Shown here piece after piece: positions 1-8,655 of a stretch of DNA of 27,995 bases (position 1 is its first letter; the number at the start of each line of letters is the position of its first letter). The translations under genes and the position numbers were made by a program. Below the pieces are notes generated by a model. That model ran no database searches and was not told the DNA's origin. It worked only from the letters and a program-made list of their open reading frames with translations. The stretch is taken from the NCBI GenBank assembly GCA_902478425.1, contig CABSKV010000008.1:1-27995 (forward strand). The letters run 5' to 3'. Origin of the DNA: an uncultured Coriobacteriia bacterium (GTDB lineage: Bacteria > Actinomycetota > Coriobacteriia > Coriobacteriales > QAMH01).

Positions 1-1558
1 GCTTGGGGTCGATGACGACGGCGACGCTCGCCGCACCCTCGCTGCTCATCGACTGGCGATCGCGCAGGACGTTGGCCCCGATGTCGCCCACCGACGAGCC
101 ATCCACGTAGACGATGCCACTCTCGACCGGCTCACCGCGCGTGACCGTGCCCTCGCTCATGACGAGCGAATCGCCATTATCGAGGATGAAGATGTTGTTC
201 GTGTCGACGCCGACGGCCTCGGCCAGACGCGCATGCGCACGCAGATGGGTTGCCTCGCCGTGCACGGGAAGAAAGTGCTTGGGCTTGACGAGCGAGAGCA
301 CGAGCTTGAGCTCCTCGGCGCCCGCATGGCCCGACACGTGCACGAGCGCACGGTTCTTGTCCCAGACGTCCGCACCCACCTTGGAGAGCTGGTTGACGAT
401 GCGCGTCACGGACTTCTCGTTGCCCGGCACGGGCGTGGCCGAGATGATGACCGTGTCACCGCGTTCGATCTCGATGGTCTTGTGCTCCCCCACCGACATG
501 CGCGCAAGCGCCGAGAGCGGCTCGCCCTGGCTGCCGGTGCATAGCACGACAGTCTTCTCGGGCGGGTAGTTACCCACGTCATATGCATCGATGATGAGGT
601 CATCGGGCACGTTGAGGTAGCCGAGCTCGCGCGCGATGCGCGTGTTGGTGAGCATGGAGCGGCCCGTCACCGCGACCTTGCGGCCCGCGAGCTGGGCGGC
701 ATCGCAGACTTGCTGCACGCGATGTATGTGCGACGAGAACGCGGCGACCACGACACGCTGCTTGGCAGCGCCGATGATGCTGCGCAAGGTGACGCCGACT
801 TCGGCCTCGGACTTGGTGAACTGCCTACTCGTGGAATTGGTCGAATCGCTCATGAGCAAGTCGACGCCCTGTGCGGCAAAGCGCGCGAGGGCGGCGAAAT
901 CTGTGAGCTCGCCGTCGATGGGCGTCTCGTCGAGCTTGAAGTCGCCGGTGTGCAAGACGTTGCCGGCGGGCGTGTGCATGAAGACGCCCATGGCACCCGG
1001 AATCGAGTGGTTGACCGTAAAGAACTCGAGCTCGAAGCAACCGAGCTTCGTGCTACCGCCACGATGCACCTCGACGAGCTTGGGCTGCTTGGAGAGGCGA
1101 TGCTCCTCGAGCTTGCCCTCGATGAGACCCAAGGTGAGCTTGGTGCCGAGTATGGGAATCGAGCGGTCGAGGTCCTTGAGCAGATACGGCAATGCACCCG
1201 TATGGTCTTCATGGCCGTGGGTGATGACGATGCCGCGCAAGCGGTCTGCATTCTCCAATATATAGGTGTAGTCCGGTAGGATCAGGTCGACGCCCGTGTG
1301 CTCGTCATCGGGAAACATGAGACCGGCATCGATGAGGATGATGTCACCGTTGCATTCGAAGGCGGTCATGTTCTTGCCGATGGCGTCCAGGCCGCCGAGA
1401 GGCAGGATGCGCAGCGTTGCGCTGTTCTTCTTGCGTGGCCTTGCTCCCCGACCGTTACCGCGTCTGCGCGGGTGCTTGCCCTTCGAGGCAGTTTTCGCAA
1501 GCGTCTTGGCAGGAGCCTTCGCGAGGCTCTTGTCGTTCGTATTCTTTTTTTCTGGCAT
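1..1558 (-). CDS. rnj: Ribonuclease J (3' end cut by window start)
   Basis: The frame is open from an ATG at 1558 down to base 1, giving about 519 codons with no stop, so the C-terminus lies outside the window. RNase J is a metallo-beta-lactamase/beta-CASP nuclease with 5'-3' exo- and endonuclease activity in mRNA decay and rRNA maturation. The metal-binding signature T-H-G-H-E-D-H is at about residues 113-119, preceded by the ILPLGGLDAIGKN block near 51-63. A later HTGDFKLDETP block and a SDSTNS block follow the family pattern. Residues 1-48 form a Lys/Arg/Ala-rich, probably disordered extension, common in actinobacterial RNase J and likely RNA-binding. The start is supported by a GAGGA about 9 bases upstream. 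The gene lies 55 bases after dapA on the same strand and could be its operon partner. Confidence 0.95.
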   Translation of the reverse strand, partial: MPEKKNTNDKSLAKAPAKTLAKTASKGKHPRRRGNGRGARPRKKNSATLRILPLGGLDAIGKNMTAFECNGDIILIDAGLMFPDDEHTGVDLILPDYTYILENADRLRGIVITHGHEDHTGALPYLLKDLDRSIPILGTKLTLGLIEGKLEEHRLSKQPKLVEVHRGGSTKLGCFELEFFTVNHSIPGAMGVFMHTPAGNVLHTGDFKLDETPIDGELTDFAALARFAAQGVDLLMSDSTNSTSRQFTKSEAEVGVTLRSIIGAAKQRVVVAAFSSHIHRVQQVCDAAQLAGRKVAVTGRSMLTNTRIARELGYLNVPDDLIIDAYDVGNYPPEKTVVLCTGSQGEPLSALARMSVGEHKTIEIERGDTVIISATPVPGNEKSVTRIVNQLSKVGADVWDKNRALVHVSGHAGAEELKLVLSLVKPKHFLPVHGEATHLRAHARLAEAVGVDTNNIFILDNGDSLVMSEGTVTRGEPVESGIVYVDGSSVGDIGANVLRDRQSMSSEGAASVAVVIDPK

Positions 1559-1574
1559 GAGAAAAGTTCCTCAG

Positions 1575-1592
1575 CCTGTGATCATGTACAGG
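1575..1592. promoter_or_regulatory. Short inverted repeat upstream of rnj
   Basis: CCTGT (1575-1579) and ACAGG (1588-1592) are perfect complements around a centre containing TGATCA. The element lies 17-34 bases upstream of the RNase J start, between dapA and rnj. It could be an operator or a leader stem-loop, but a 5-bp arm can arise by chance. Confidence 0.2.
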
Positions 1593-1613
1593 TGTTCTTC
1601 GTTTTCTATTTCG

Positions 1614-2507
1614 TTATTCTACGGGTGCACAGGCGCGCATGACCTCGGCGAGCTCGGCGCTTTGCTCGGGCGTCGCCTCGATGAGCGGAAGGCGCAGGCC
1701 TCCCACGGGAAAGCCCACGAGCTTGAGGGCTTCCTTCACCATGATGGGGTTCGAGGTGATGAAGAGCTCGTTCATGAGCGGCAGCAACGCGGCATGGGCG
1801 GCAAGCGCCTCGTCATGCTTGCCGGCTGCCTCGAGCTCGACAATCTCCTTCATGCGTTTCGGTGCAACATTGGCGATGGTCGAAACCACGCCCACGCCGC
1901 CCAAGCCCATGATCTCAAGCGTGTCGGCGTCATCTCCGGAATACACGGAGAAGCCAGCCGGGGCACCCTTGGCTATGGCGGCAATCTGGTCCATCTTTCC
2001 GCTCGCTTCCTTGATCGCGATGATGTTCTCGTGATCATGCGCGAGCCTCAAGGTCGTCTCGGCCGTCATGTTGATGACCGAGCGACCGGGGATGTTATAG
2101 AGCATGATGGGGAGCCCCACCGCGTTGGCGATGGCGCTGTAATGCTGGTAGATGCCCTCTTGCGGGGGCTTGTTGTAATAGGGCACGACGCAGAGGTAGC
2201 CATCGAAGCCCATCGGCTCGACCTTGCGGGCGAAGTCGACCGTGTCCTGCGTGCAGTTATCGCCCACGTAGGCAATCGTCTTGCAGCGGCCGTCGACGGC
2301 CTCGAGCACGGCCTCGAACAGGCGGATCTTGTCGTCATAGAAGACGGTCGGGCACTCGCCCGTCGTGGGGCAAACGGCAATCGTGTCAATGCCGGCCTCG
2401 ATGAAGCGCTCGGCAAGCTCCTGGGCGCGCTTGAGGTCAAGGTCGAGGTTCTCGTCGAACGGGGTTACGCTCGCGACGATGGTACGTCCGAAAAACGGCT
2501 CTGTCAT
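1614..2507 (-). CDS. dapA: 4-hydroxy-tetrahydrodipicolinate synthase
   Basis: This 297-residue protein has the usual DapA length. The enzyme condenses pyruvate with aspartate semialdehyde, the first committed step toward diaminopimelate and lysine, in the cytoplasm. Expected active-site residues are present: the T-T-G-E motif at 48-51, Tyr at 111 in the YYNKPPQEG block, Tyr137 and Arg142 in LYNIPGR, and the Schiff-base lysine K166 in AIKEASG. The start ATG has GAGGAG six bases upstream. It lies 70 bases downstream of dapB, so the two consecutive lysine/cell-wall steps are adjacent, and a good -10 box in the gap suggests it may also have its own promoter. Confidence 0.97.
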   Translation of the reverse strand: MTEPFFGRTIVASVTPFDENLDLDLKRAQELAERFIEAGIDTIAVCPTTGECPTVFYDDKIRLFEAVLEAVDGRCKTIAYVGDNCTQDTVDFARKVEPMGFDGYLCVVPYYNKPPQEGIYQHYSAIANAVGLPIMLYNIPGRSVINMTAETTLRLAHDHENIIAIKEASGKMDQIAAIAKGAPAGFSVYSGDDADTLEIMGLGGVGVVSTIANVAPKRMKEIVELEAAGKHDEALAAHAALLPLMNELFITSNPIMVKEALKLVGFPVGGLRLPLIEATPEQSAELAEVMRACAPVE

Positions 2508-2555
2508 GCTCGGCTCCTCATCTTTGCAGTACGTTTGAACAAAGCGTTACGCGAG

Positions 2556-2561
2556 ATTATA
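2556..2561 (-). promoter_or_regulatory. Candidate -10 box of a dapA promoter
   Basis: The minus strand reads TATAAT at 2561-2556, a perfect -10 hexamer in the 70-base dapB-dapA gap. It would start transcription near 2548 with a leader of about 40 bases. The best -35 at suitable spacing (TGGATT or similar, inside the dapB end) is weak, so this is only a candidate internal promoter. Confidence 0.4.
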
Positions 2562-2577
2562 CAGGCAAGTGCGCCCG

Positions 2578-3363
2578 TTAATCCATGAGCTTTTCGAGAC
2601 CTACGGTCACGCCCTGCATATCGACGACGGCGCGCGTCGCCATGAGTATGCCGGGCATGTAGGAGGCACGGTCGATCGAGTCGTGGCGTATGGTAAGCGT
2701 CTGCCCCATGCTGCCGAAGATGACCTCCTGGTGCGCGACGTAGCCTGCCGTGCGCACGGCATGCACCGGAACGCCATCGACGAGCGAACCTCGCGCGCCC
2801 TCGAAGCCGGAAAGCTCGGTCTCCTTGCCCGGGGCGTCGCTTGCATCGTCGCGCGCCTCGGCGATGAGGCGAGCCGTGCGAATGGCCGTACCGGAAGGGG
2901 CGTCCTTCTTGCCGTCGTGGTGGAATTCGATGACCTCGATATCCGGGAAGTACTTGGCCGCCTGCTGGGCGAAGAGCATCATGAGCACGGCGCCCGTCGT
3001 GAAGTTGGGCGCATGGAACAGCGCGGCGCTTCCCGTGGCGGACTCGTCGAAGATTTCCTGGAGCTGCTCTTCGGAAAGGCCCGTCGTGCCGAGCACGCAG
3101 TTGACGCCCAATCCAAGCGCACAGCGCAGGTTCGCCTCGGCGACATCTGGGCGCGTGAAGTCGATGACGACGTCGGGACGCGTGACCTCGATAGCCTCCT
3201 TGAGCGTGGTGAACACGGGGGCATTATCCGTACCGACCGTCGTGTCGTCGCCTGCAGCCGGATCAACGCCCGCGACGAGCCTCAAGTCATCGGCACCATC
3301 AACCGCCTTGCAGATTTCCGTACCCATGCGGCCGAGTGCTCCGCTTACCAGCACCTGAATCAT
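2578..3363 (-). CDS. dapB: 4-hydroxy-tetrahydrodipicolinate reductase
   Basis: This 261-residue cytoplasmic enzyme reduces the DapA product with NAD(P)H in the diaminopimelate/lysine pathway. The N-terminal Rossmann motif GALGRMG spans residues 8-14. The catalytic block E-F-H-H-D-G-K-K-D-A-P-S-G-T-A covers about 146-160 and holds the His pair (148/149), the lysine and the DAPSGTA substrate-binding turn. The start ATG overlaps the TGA stop of the upstream M16 peptidase in an ATGA arrangement (3360-3363), which implies translational coupling. dapA follows on the same strand. Length and motifs are normal for the family. Confidence 0.97.
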   Translation of the reverse strand: MIQVLVSGALGRMGTEICKAVDGADDLRLVAGVDPAAGDDTTVGTDNAPVFTTLKEAIEVTRPDVVIDFTRPDVAEANLRCALGLGVNCVLGTTGLSEEQLQEIFDESATGSAALFHAPNFTTGAVLMMLFAQQAAKYFPDIEVIEFHHDGKKDAPSGTAIRTARLIAEARDDASDAPGKETELSGFEGARGSLVDGVPVHAVRTAGYVAHQEVIFGSMGQTLTIRHDSIDRASYMPGILMATRAVVDMQGVTVGLEKLMD

Positions 3364-4613
3364 CTGAGCATCCTTTCGATCTTCTCCTGCTTGTAGGGAC
3401 TCACGACAGCGAGCGTCATCTCCTGCGAAAACAGCTCACGTGCCGCCTCGTTTACCTCGTCGATCGTCACCATGCGGTACTTCTCGATAATCTCGTCAAT
3501 CGAGTCGATGGGCAAGTCGAGCGCCGCCAGACGACCTAGACGCGACATGCGCGTGCGCGTGGACTCCGTGCCGAGCACGAAGCTGCCGGCGGCGAGCTCC
3601 TTGGCACGCGCGAGCTCGTCAGCGGTCACGCCGTCTTGCGCGGCCAGCGCGAACTGCTCCGTGGCCACCTTGACGACCTCGGCGATGTTCTCCGGGCGCG
3701 TGCCCGCGTACATCTCGAAGAGACCGGCGCCTTCGTAAAGCTGCGAAGATGCGTACACGGAATAGACGAGCCCGCGCTTCTCGCGAATCTCCTGGAACAG
3801 GCGCGAGCTCATGCCACCGCCGATGATGATGTCGAGCAACGAGTAGACGAAACGACGCGGGTCGTTGTTGACGATGGTGGGCGCGCCCAAGACGATGTTG
3901 GCCTGCTCGGAATCCTTCTTGACGCAGGAGAGCATGACGCGCTCCTGGGGCTCGACGATTGCACGCTCGAGGCGCGGACCCGCAGGCAGCCCGGACAAGA
4001 AGCGCTGTGCGAGCTCGACGACAGCTGCATGCTTGACGCTGCCGCAGGCGACCACCGTGACGTTGCCGGTCGTGTAATGGGCGTCGTGATAGCGAATCAT
4101 CTCGCCGGTGTCGAATGACGAGACGGTATCGGGCGTGCCGAGCACGGGGCGCCCGAGGGCGTCGTGCGGAAACATCGCCGATGAGAACACGTCGTAGACG
4201 TAATCGTCCGGCGTGTCCTGGCTGCGGGCTATCTCCTCGAGCACGACCTCGCGCTCCGGGACTATGTCCTTATGGGCGAAGGTCGAGTTGACGAGCATGT
4301 CGGCGAGGATCTCGAAGCCGAGCTTGAGGCGCTCGTCGATGAGACGGGCGTAGAAGCACGTGTACTCGCGTGAGGTGAAGGCGTTGAACTCCGCACCGAG
4401 CGCATCGAATGCCGTCGAGATGTCGAGTGCGCTGCGCGTCGTGGTGCCCTTGAACAGCATGTGCTCCATGAAGTGCGACATGCCGGAATCGGCGGGCACT
4501 TCGTCGCGCGCGCCCACGCGCACCCAGAAGCCGAGCGCTGCGCTACGCACGCCCTCCATGTGCTCGGTGATGACCGTTATGCCGTTGTCGAGTACGGTTT
4601 TCTCGTAAAACAT
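3360..4613 (-). CDS. M16 family zinc peptidase (processing-peptidase-like)
   Basis: This 417-residue protein resembles the M16B family of mitochondrial-processing-peptidase-like zinc proteases. The inverted zinc motif H-F-M-E-H is at 47-51 and the third ligand is a Glu in VVLEEIA near 127. The typical SEYTCFYAR-like strand (here SREYTCFYAR) and the GGGMSSRLFQEIREKRGLVYSV block of the second half are present. No signal peptide is seen, so it is probably cytoplasmic. The ATG at 4613 is preferred over the longer frame because GGAG stands six bases upstream and family alignment starts at FYEKTVLDNG. It overlaps dapB by four bases. The substrate is not known for most bacterial members. Confidence 0.93.
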   Translation of the reverse strand: MFYEKTVLDNGITVITEHMEGVRSAALGFWVRVGARDEVPADSGMSHFMEHMLFKGTTTRSALDISTAFDALGAEFNAFTSREYTCFYARLIDERLKLGFEILADMLVNSTFAHKDIVPEREVVLEEIARSQDTPDDYVYDVFSSAMFPHDALGRPVLGTPDTVSSFDTGEMIRYHDAHYTTGNVTVVACGSVKHAAVVELAQRFLSGLPAGPRLERAIVEPQERVMLSCVKKDSEQANIVLGAPTIVNNDPRRFVYSLLDIIIGGGMSSRLFQEIREKRGLVYSVYASSQLYEGAGLFEMYAGTRPENIAEVVKVATEQFALAAQDGVTADELARAKELAAGSFVLGTESTRTRMSRLGRLAALDLPIDSIDEIIEKYRMVTIDEVNEAARELFSQEMTLAVVSPYKQEKIERMLR

Positions 4614-4643
4614 GAACTTCTCCGGTTGAGCATACGAAGCACT

Positions 4644-4671
4644 ATTGTAGCCCAAGCCGACGGGGTCTAAA
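4644..4671 (-). promoter_or_regulatory. Candidate promoter for the M16 peptidase-dapB unit
   Basis: On the minus strand TTTAGA (4671-4666) is followed after 16 bases by TACAAT (4649-4644), four and five of six consensus bases respectively. Transcription would begin near 4637, about 24 bases before the peptidase start. The -35 box overlaps the stop codon of the upstream dGTPase-like gene. Confidence 0.45.
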
Positions 4672-5884
4672 AATAATTCTTGTAGCGCACTTCCCCATTG
4701 AGCGGATCATCGGGAAACAGGAACGCGTACAGGTCGACGAAGTAGTCATCGGTCATCGAGGCAATGTAGTCGACCGCGATGTCCTCCGGCCTGAACTCGA
4801 GCTCGAAGCTATAGGGATAGCGCAACATGGGCTGATCGAGATAGTGCCTGAATATGGGCGACTCCTCGCGGCCCATGCGGATGTCGTCGACGAAGGTCGT
4901 GAACATGCGCTCCATCATCGGTTGCACGAACGCGATGCGGCCCGAGACCTCGTCGCTCTTGTAGATCTGCTCGTAGTTCTCCTTGCGCATGGCATCGACT
5001 GCCGCGAAGACCTCCTCGTCCATGGCCAGGTAGTCATGGCCGAGTGAGTTCTTGATGATGTTGCGCGTGATGTTCTGGGTGATCTGGTGGTTGAGCGTGC
5101 CGACGACGGGGCTTTCCTCGTAATCAGTCGTGTCGAGAAGCTTGATGCGGGCAGCATCCTGGCGATCCTTGCCCAGATAGGCGATGATGTCGCTGATGCG
5201 TACGACGCAGCCCTCGAGCGTGGAGGGACGCAGGTCGCGAATGTTGGACTGGTCGATGTAGCAGTTCTCGATGAGGCTGTTGAGCGCATCGAAATCCGGG
5301 CACGGTGCGGGGCGGTACTCGAGGAAGGTCTTCTCTCCGCAGTGCGTGAGTATGCCGTTATACGTCTGTAGGCACAGGTTGGTGCGTGCGATGGTCTTGA
5401 GCAGGCGAACACTATGCACGTTATGGTTGAAATAGCGCCCGGTGCTCGCATGGTAGAGATCCGAGAGGTAATCCTCGCCCTGATGGCCGAAGGGCGTGTG
5501 GCCGAGGTCATGACCAACGGCTATGGCCTCGATGAGGTCGAGGTTGAGGCCAAGCGCCATGCCGATGGTGCGCCCTACCCTGCTGACCACCTGCAAGTGG
5601 AAGGAGCGGCGCGTGATGTCGTCGTTGCGCACGAGCGAGAAGACCTGCGTCTTGTCGGCGCAACGCGAATAGAACGGGTTATGGACGATCTTCTCGACAT
5701 CCACGACGAAGCACGGGCGGCCCAGGTAGACATCCGGATCTTCGTAGCGCTTGGTGAATTCGCGTATGCCCTCGTCATCACGGCAGGCATACGGCGAGAG
5801 CATGGCCTGAGCCGCGGCATGACGTGCACGCAGCTCAGCCTTCTCGTTCTCGGTAAACTCAAATAGCCTCTTGTCGAATTCCAC
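4667..5884 (-). CDS. HD-domain deoxyguanosinetriphosphate triphosphohydrolase-like protein
   Basis: This 405-residue protein belongs to the dGTPase-like HD phosphohydrolases, which cut dNTPs to nucleoside and triphosphate. The metal-binding set is visible: H96, the H125-D126 pair within A-V-G-H-D-L-G-H-T-P-F-G-H-Q-G-E, and a later Asp in RISDIIAYLGKD near 233. The NDDITRRSFHLQVVSRVGRTI block near 87-107 is typical of the family. The start is a GTG at 5884 with AAGGA six bases upstream. It sits 65 bases downstream of guaB, so a purine-nucleotide theme is possible. Substrate preference (dGTP or other dNTP) cannot be read from sequence. Confidence 0.9.
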   Translation of the reverse strand: MEFDKRLFEFTENEKAELRARHAAAQAMLSPYACRDDEGIREFTKRYEDPDVYLGRPCFVVDVEKIVHNPFYSRCADKTQVFSLVRNDDITRRSFHLQVVSRVGRTIGMALGLNLDLIEAIAVGHDLGHTPFGHQGEDYLSDLYHASTGRYFNHNVHSVRLLKTIARTNLCLQTYNGILTHCGEKTFLEYRPAPCPDFDALNSLIENCYIDQSNIRDLRPSTLEGCVVRISDIIAYLGKDRQDAARIKLLDTTDYEESPVVGTLNHQITQNITRNIIKNSLGHDYLAMDEEVFAAVDAMRKENYEQIYKSDEVSGRIAFVQPMMERMFTTFVDDIRMGREESPIFRHYLDQPMLRYPYSFELEFRPEDIAVDYIASMTDDYFVDLYAFLFPDDPLNGEVRYKNYF

Positions 5885-5909
5885 GGTGCTTCCTTGCTCG
5901 TGTCAACAT

Positions 5910-5931
5910 CACGCGCATAGTCTAGCGCGTG
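5910..5931. other. Hairpin between guaB and the dGTPase-like gene
   Basis: CACGCGC (5910-5916) and GCGCGTG (5925-5931) are a perfect 7-bp inverted repeat around an 8-base loop, 19 bases after the guaB stop. No T-run follows on either strand, so it is not a classic intrinsic terminator. It may be an mRNA 3'-end stabiliser, an attenuator or a weak operator. Confidence 0.4.
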
Positions 5932-5949
5932 GGTGTGACATGACTTTTC

Positions 5950-7416
5950 CTAGCGGAAGCTTGCGGATTGCGCCGATGCCGAATCCTTGAGCAGGACGTC
6001 GTGCGCGCCACCCTCGACAATCGAGACGCTCGACACACGCGTGATCTTGGCCTTCTCGCGCAGCTCGGCAAGATCGAGCGCGCCCACGTTGCACATGGTG
6101 TGCTTGACCTTGGAAAGCGAGAGGGTCACGTTATCATGCAGGGAGCCGGCATAGGGCACGTAGCTGTCGACGCCTTCCTCGAAGGCGAGCTTGCCACCCT
6201 CACCGTCATCGTAGCGCTGCCAGTTGCGAGCACGGGCCGAACCCTCGCCCCAGTATTCCTTCATGTAATTGCCATTGACGCTCACACGCTTGGTCGGACT
6301 CTCGTCGAAGCGAGCGAAGTAGCGACCGAGCATCATGAAGTCCGATCCCATCGCAAGGGCCAGGGTCATGTGGTAGTCCTGCACGATGCCACCATCCGAA
6401 CAGATGGGGATGTAGATGCCCGTCTCGGCGAAGTACTGGTCGCGCGCCTTGGCGACCTCGATGACGGCCGTCGCCTGACCACGGCCAATGCCCTTCTGCT
6501 CGCGCGTGATGCAGATGGAGCCGCCGCCAATGCCAATCTTGATGAAGTCGGCACCTGCCTCGGCCAGAAAGCGGAAGCCCTCGGCGTCGACGACGTTGCC
6601 GGCACCGACCTTGACCTCGTCGCCATACTGCTTGCGCACCCACTCGAGCGTGAAGCGCTGCCAGTCCGAGTAGCCTTCGGAGGAGTCGATGCACAGCACG
6701 TCGGCACCCGCATCGAGCAGCAGCGGTACGCGCGTCTCGTAGTCGCGGCTGTTGATGCCCGCGCCCACGACGTAGCGCTTCTGGCTGTCGAGTAGCTCGA
6801 GGGGGTTGGCCTTGTGCGAATCGTAGTCCTTGCGGAGCTTGTTATCCCAGATGATGTCGTTGGCCTTCGAGAGCGTGATTCCGTCCTCCCCCGTCACGAG
6901 GCGATCGCGCGGCGTCATGAAGTCGACGACCTTCGTCGACGGATCCATGCGGCTCGGACGGTAGTCGCGGCTCGTCACGATGCCGAGCAGCTTGCCGGTC
7001 GAGGAGCCGTCCTCGGTGACGGGCATCGTGGAATGGCCCGTCTTGCGCTTGAGCTCGACGACGTCCTTCATCGTCATGTCCGGCGTGACGTTCGTGTCGC
7101 TCGGCACGAAGCCGGCCTTGTAGGACTTGACCTCGCGGATCATCTCGGCCTCGGACTCTGCCGATTGCGAGCCGTAGATGAACGAGCAGCCACCCTCGCG
7201 GGCAAGGGCCTCGGCCATGCGCGGGCCGGACACGGACTGCATGATGGCAGACACCATGGGGATGTTGAGGGAAAGCGGGCATTCCTCGCCGCGCTTGTAC
7301 TTCACGAGAGGCGTACGCAAGCTGACGTCTGATGGGATGTTCTTCGCCGTCGTGTATCCGGGAACCAGCAGATACTCGCTAAAGGTATGAGATGGTTCGT
7401 CATAGTAAAACGCCAT
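5950..7416 (-). CDS. guaB: IMP dehydrogenase (with apparent short deletion in CBS2)
   Basis: This 488-residue enzyme oxidises IMP to XMP with NAD, the committed step of GMP synthesis. The catalytic loop G-I-G-G-G-S-I-C-I-T-R has the nucleophile C302, followed by EQKGIGRGQ. The ICSDGGI phosphate-binding block and the LMLGRYF-like block (here MMLGRYFARF) are present, as is the ARNWQRYDDG flap region. The Bateman module starts near residue 110 (TPDMTMKDV, GKLLGIVTSRDY). The second CBS motif is short: residue L194 runs directly into R195-K-D-Y, where remembered relatives have about 17 more residues. The start ATG has GAGGAGG eight bases upstream. It stands alone behind a 229-base gap, and the dGTPase-like gene follows. 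Confidence 0.96.
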   Translation of the reverse strand: MAFYYDEPSHTFSEYLLVPGYTTAKNIPSDVSLRTPLVKYKRGEECPLSLNIPMVSAIMQSVSGPRMAEALAREGGCSFIYGSQSAESEAEMIREVKSYKAGFVPSDTNVTPDMTMKDVVELKRKTGHSTMPVTEDGSSTGKLLGIVTSRDYRPSRMDPSTKVVDFMTPRDRLVTGEDGITLSKANDIIWDNKLRKDYDSHKANPLELLDSQKRYVVGAGINSRDYETRVPLLLDAGADVLCIDSSEGYSDWQRFTLEWVRKQYGDEVKVGAGNVVDAEGFRFLAEAGADFIKIGIGGGSICITREQKGIGRGQATAVIEVAKARDQYFAETGIYIPICSDGGIVQDYHMTLALAMGSDFMMLGRYFARFDESPTKRVSVNGNYMKEYWGEGSARARNWQRYDDGEGGKLAFEEGVDSYVPYAGSLHDNVTLSLSKVKHTMCNVGALDLAELREKAKITRVSSVSIVEGGAHDVLLKDSASAQSASFR

Positions 7417-7529
7417 GCCACAGGCCTCCTCAATCGCTCGATGATATTCACAAAAGTGTACTACACGAGCGCCGAACTCGGCACCGCGATTTCCTGTGGT
7501 CGTGTAACGGACTCGCTGTGGGGATGTGT

Positions 7530-7645
7530 GCGCAGGTAAGCCGCTTCGCTCCGACGGTCGCTTCCCGACGGCCCGCTACGCGGTCCTTACGGCGCGCTCC
7601 CTTGGACCTCCGCTTCGCAGCTTGCCTGCGCGTATGCCTGCAGTT
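7530..7645. other. Gene-free spacer with imperfect GC-rich repeats
   Basis: The 229-base gap between the guaB start and the Fic stop holds no convincing gene. Its Fic-proximal half contains recurring short motifs. On the minus strand CCGTCGGGAAGCGA and CCGTCGGAGCGAAGC lie side by side, and another GCGAAGCGG occurs about 60 bases away. A GGTCC/GGACC pair could form a small stem. No T-run was seen, so a terminator cannot be assigned. Confidence 0.3.
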
Positions 7646-8638
7646 TTAGCGCAGCATCCACTTTCCTTTGCGGTCGGAGCCGGTGTGCTCGATGAACCCG
7701 CCTTCGCGAAGCTCTCTGAGAATTCGCTGAACCTGTCTGCCCGACAGGCCCATGATCTGCGCAAGCGAGGAAGCAGTGCTGGCCGGCTGGTAGTACAAGA
7801 TGCCAAGCATCTCCTCTCCCCGTTTGACATCGAAGGGGTAAGGTCCCTCGTCAGAAGCACCTTGCAGCAAGAACGCAATGCGTTTCTCGAGCTCTTCATG
7901 AAGGCAATCCAGAAAGAGGTCCATGAATGCCGTGGCATCACCGTCTACCTGCCACGCCTCGAGACTGCCTTTGTATTCGGCGCTATGGTCCACCTTGATG
8001 CTGACAGGTGGATAGGCGCACGTTCGGAGCTGGGCGTTCATCCAAAGCCGTCCTGTCCTGCCATTCCCATCGGCAAAGGGATGGATGTTCTCGAGACAGG
8101 CGTGGAACCAGGGGATGATGAGAAGCGGGTGCGTGTCCGTGCGCAGCTCCGTAGAGCGGAAGAATAGGTTCGTCACTTCATCGCGAACTTTCGCAGGGCT
8201 TGTTGGAACGGTGCGTGATGCCCTGATGATGGCAGGCGCGCTTCGATACATGCCGCGCGCGGCAGGCTGCAGGTCGATCGCACAACGTTCGTGAAGATCG
8301 CGGAGCTGCGCTTCGCCAAGCGGGATGCCGTTAATTACGAGCTCGTCAGAATACGCGGCTCCCTCGAAGATTCCTCGTGCCGCGATCTGCTCACGCCCCG
8401 GTTTTCCCTCGACGAACTCGCCCTCGTAGATGACTTCCGTATCGGCAAGCGTGAGCGTGGAGCCCTCGATGGCATTGGAGTTATATGCCATGCGCACGAG
8501 AAAGTCCTCGTCATAGCTCTGCTGAGCAAGGCGCATCGCACTGTCCTTGGGGTACAGGCAACGCCATTGACGCGCGAGCCTGTCGAGATCGGCAAGCCTT
8601 TCTTCGAAGGTCGATATTTCCTGCGGTAGTTCCAGCAT
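7646..8638 (-). CDS. Fic-domain AMPylase with N-terminal inhibitory helix and winged helix
   Basis: This 330-residue protein is a Fic-family enzyme that transfers AMP (or another nucleotide part) from ATP to a protein hydroxyl. The catalytic motif H-P-F-A-D-G-N-G-R-T-G-R spans 186-197 and is intact. An inhibitory-helix motif S-N-A-I-E-G at 54-59 lies N-terminal to the core, with E58 predicted to clamp the active site, which marks a class II, self-inhibited Fic. About residues 275-330 look like a winged-helix domain (SSLAQIMGLSGRQVQRILREL then a wing), so DNA binding is possible. No antitoxin gene adjoins it. The start has AGGA seven bases upstream, and an inverted repeat lies just before it. 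The target is unknown. Confidence 0.92.
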   Translation of the reverse strand: MLELPQEISTFEERLADLDRLARQWRCLYPKDSAMRLAQQSYDEDFLVRMAYNSNAIEGSTLTLADTEVIYEGEFVEGKPGREQIAARGIFEGAAYSDELVINGIPLGEAQLRDLHERCAIDLQPAARGMYRSAPAIIRASRTVPTSPAKVRDEVTNLFFRSTELRTDTHPLLIIPWFHACLENIHPFADGNGRTGRLWMNAQLRTCAYPPVSIKVDHSAEYKGSLEAWQVDGDATAFMDLFLDCLHEELEKRIAFLLQGASDEGPYPFDVKRGEEMLGILYYQPASTASSLAQIMGLSGRQVQRILRELREGGFIEHTGSDRKGKWMLR

Positions 8639-8655
8639 ACTTTCATCCTAAAAGA

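Noticed and set aside
1296..2588. 430-codon plus-strand open frame across rnj and dapA
   Set aside because: Overlaps two certain genes on the other strand, and no recognisable motif is present.
7646..8638. Fic gene as half of a toxin-antitoxin pair
   Set aside because: No small antitoxin gene adjoins it; the inhibitory S-N-A-I-E-G motif is within the same protein, so it is self-inhibited (class II).
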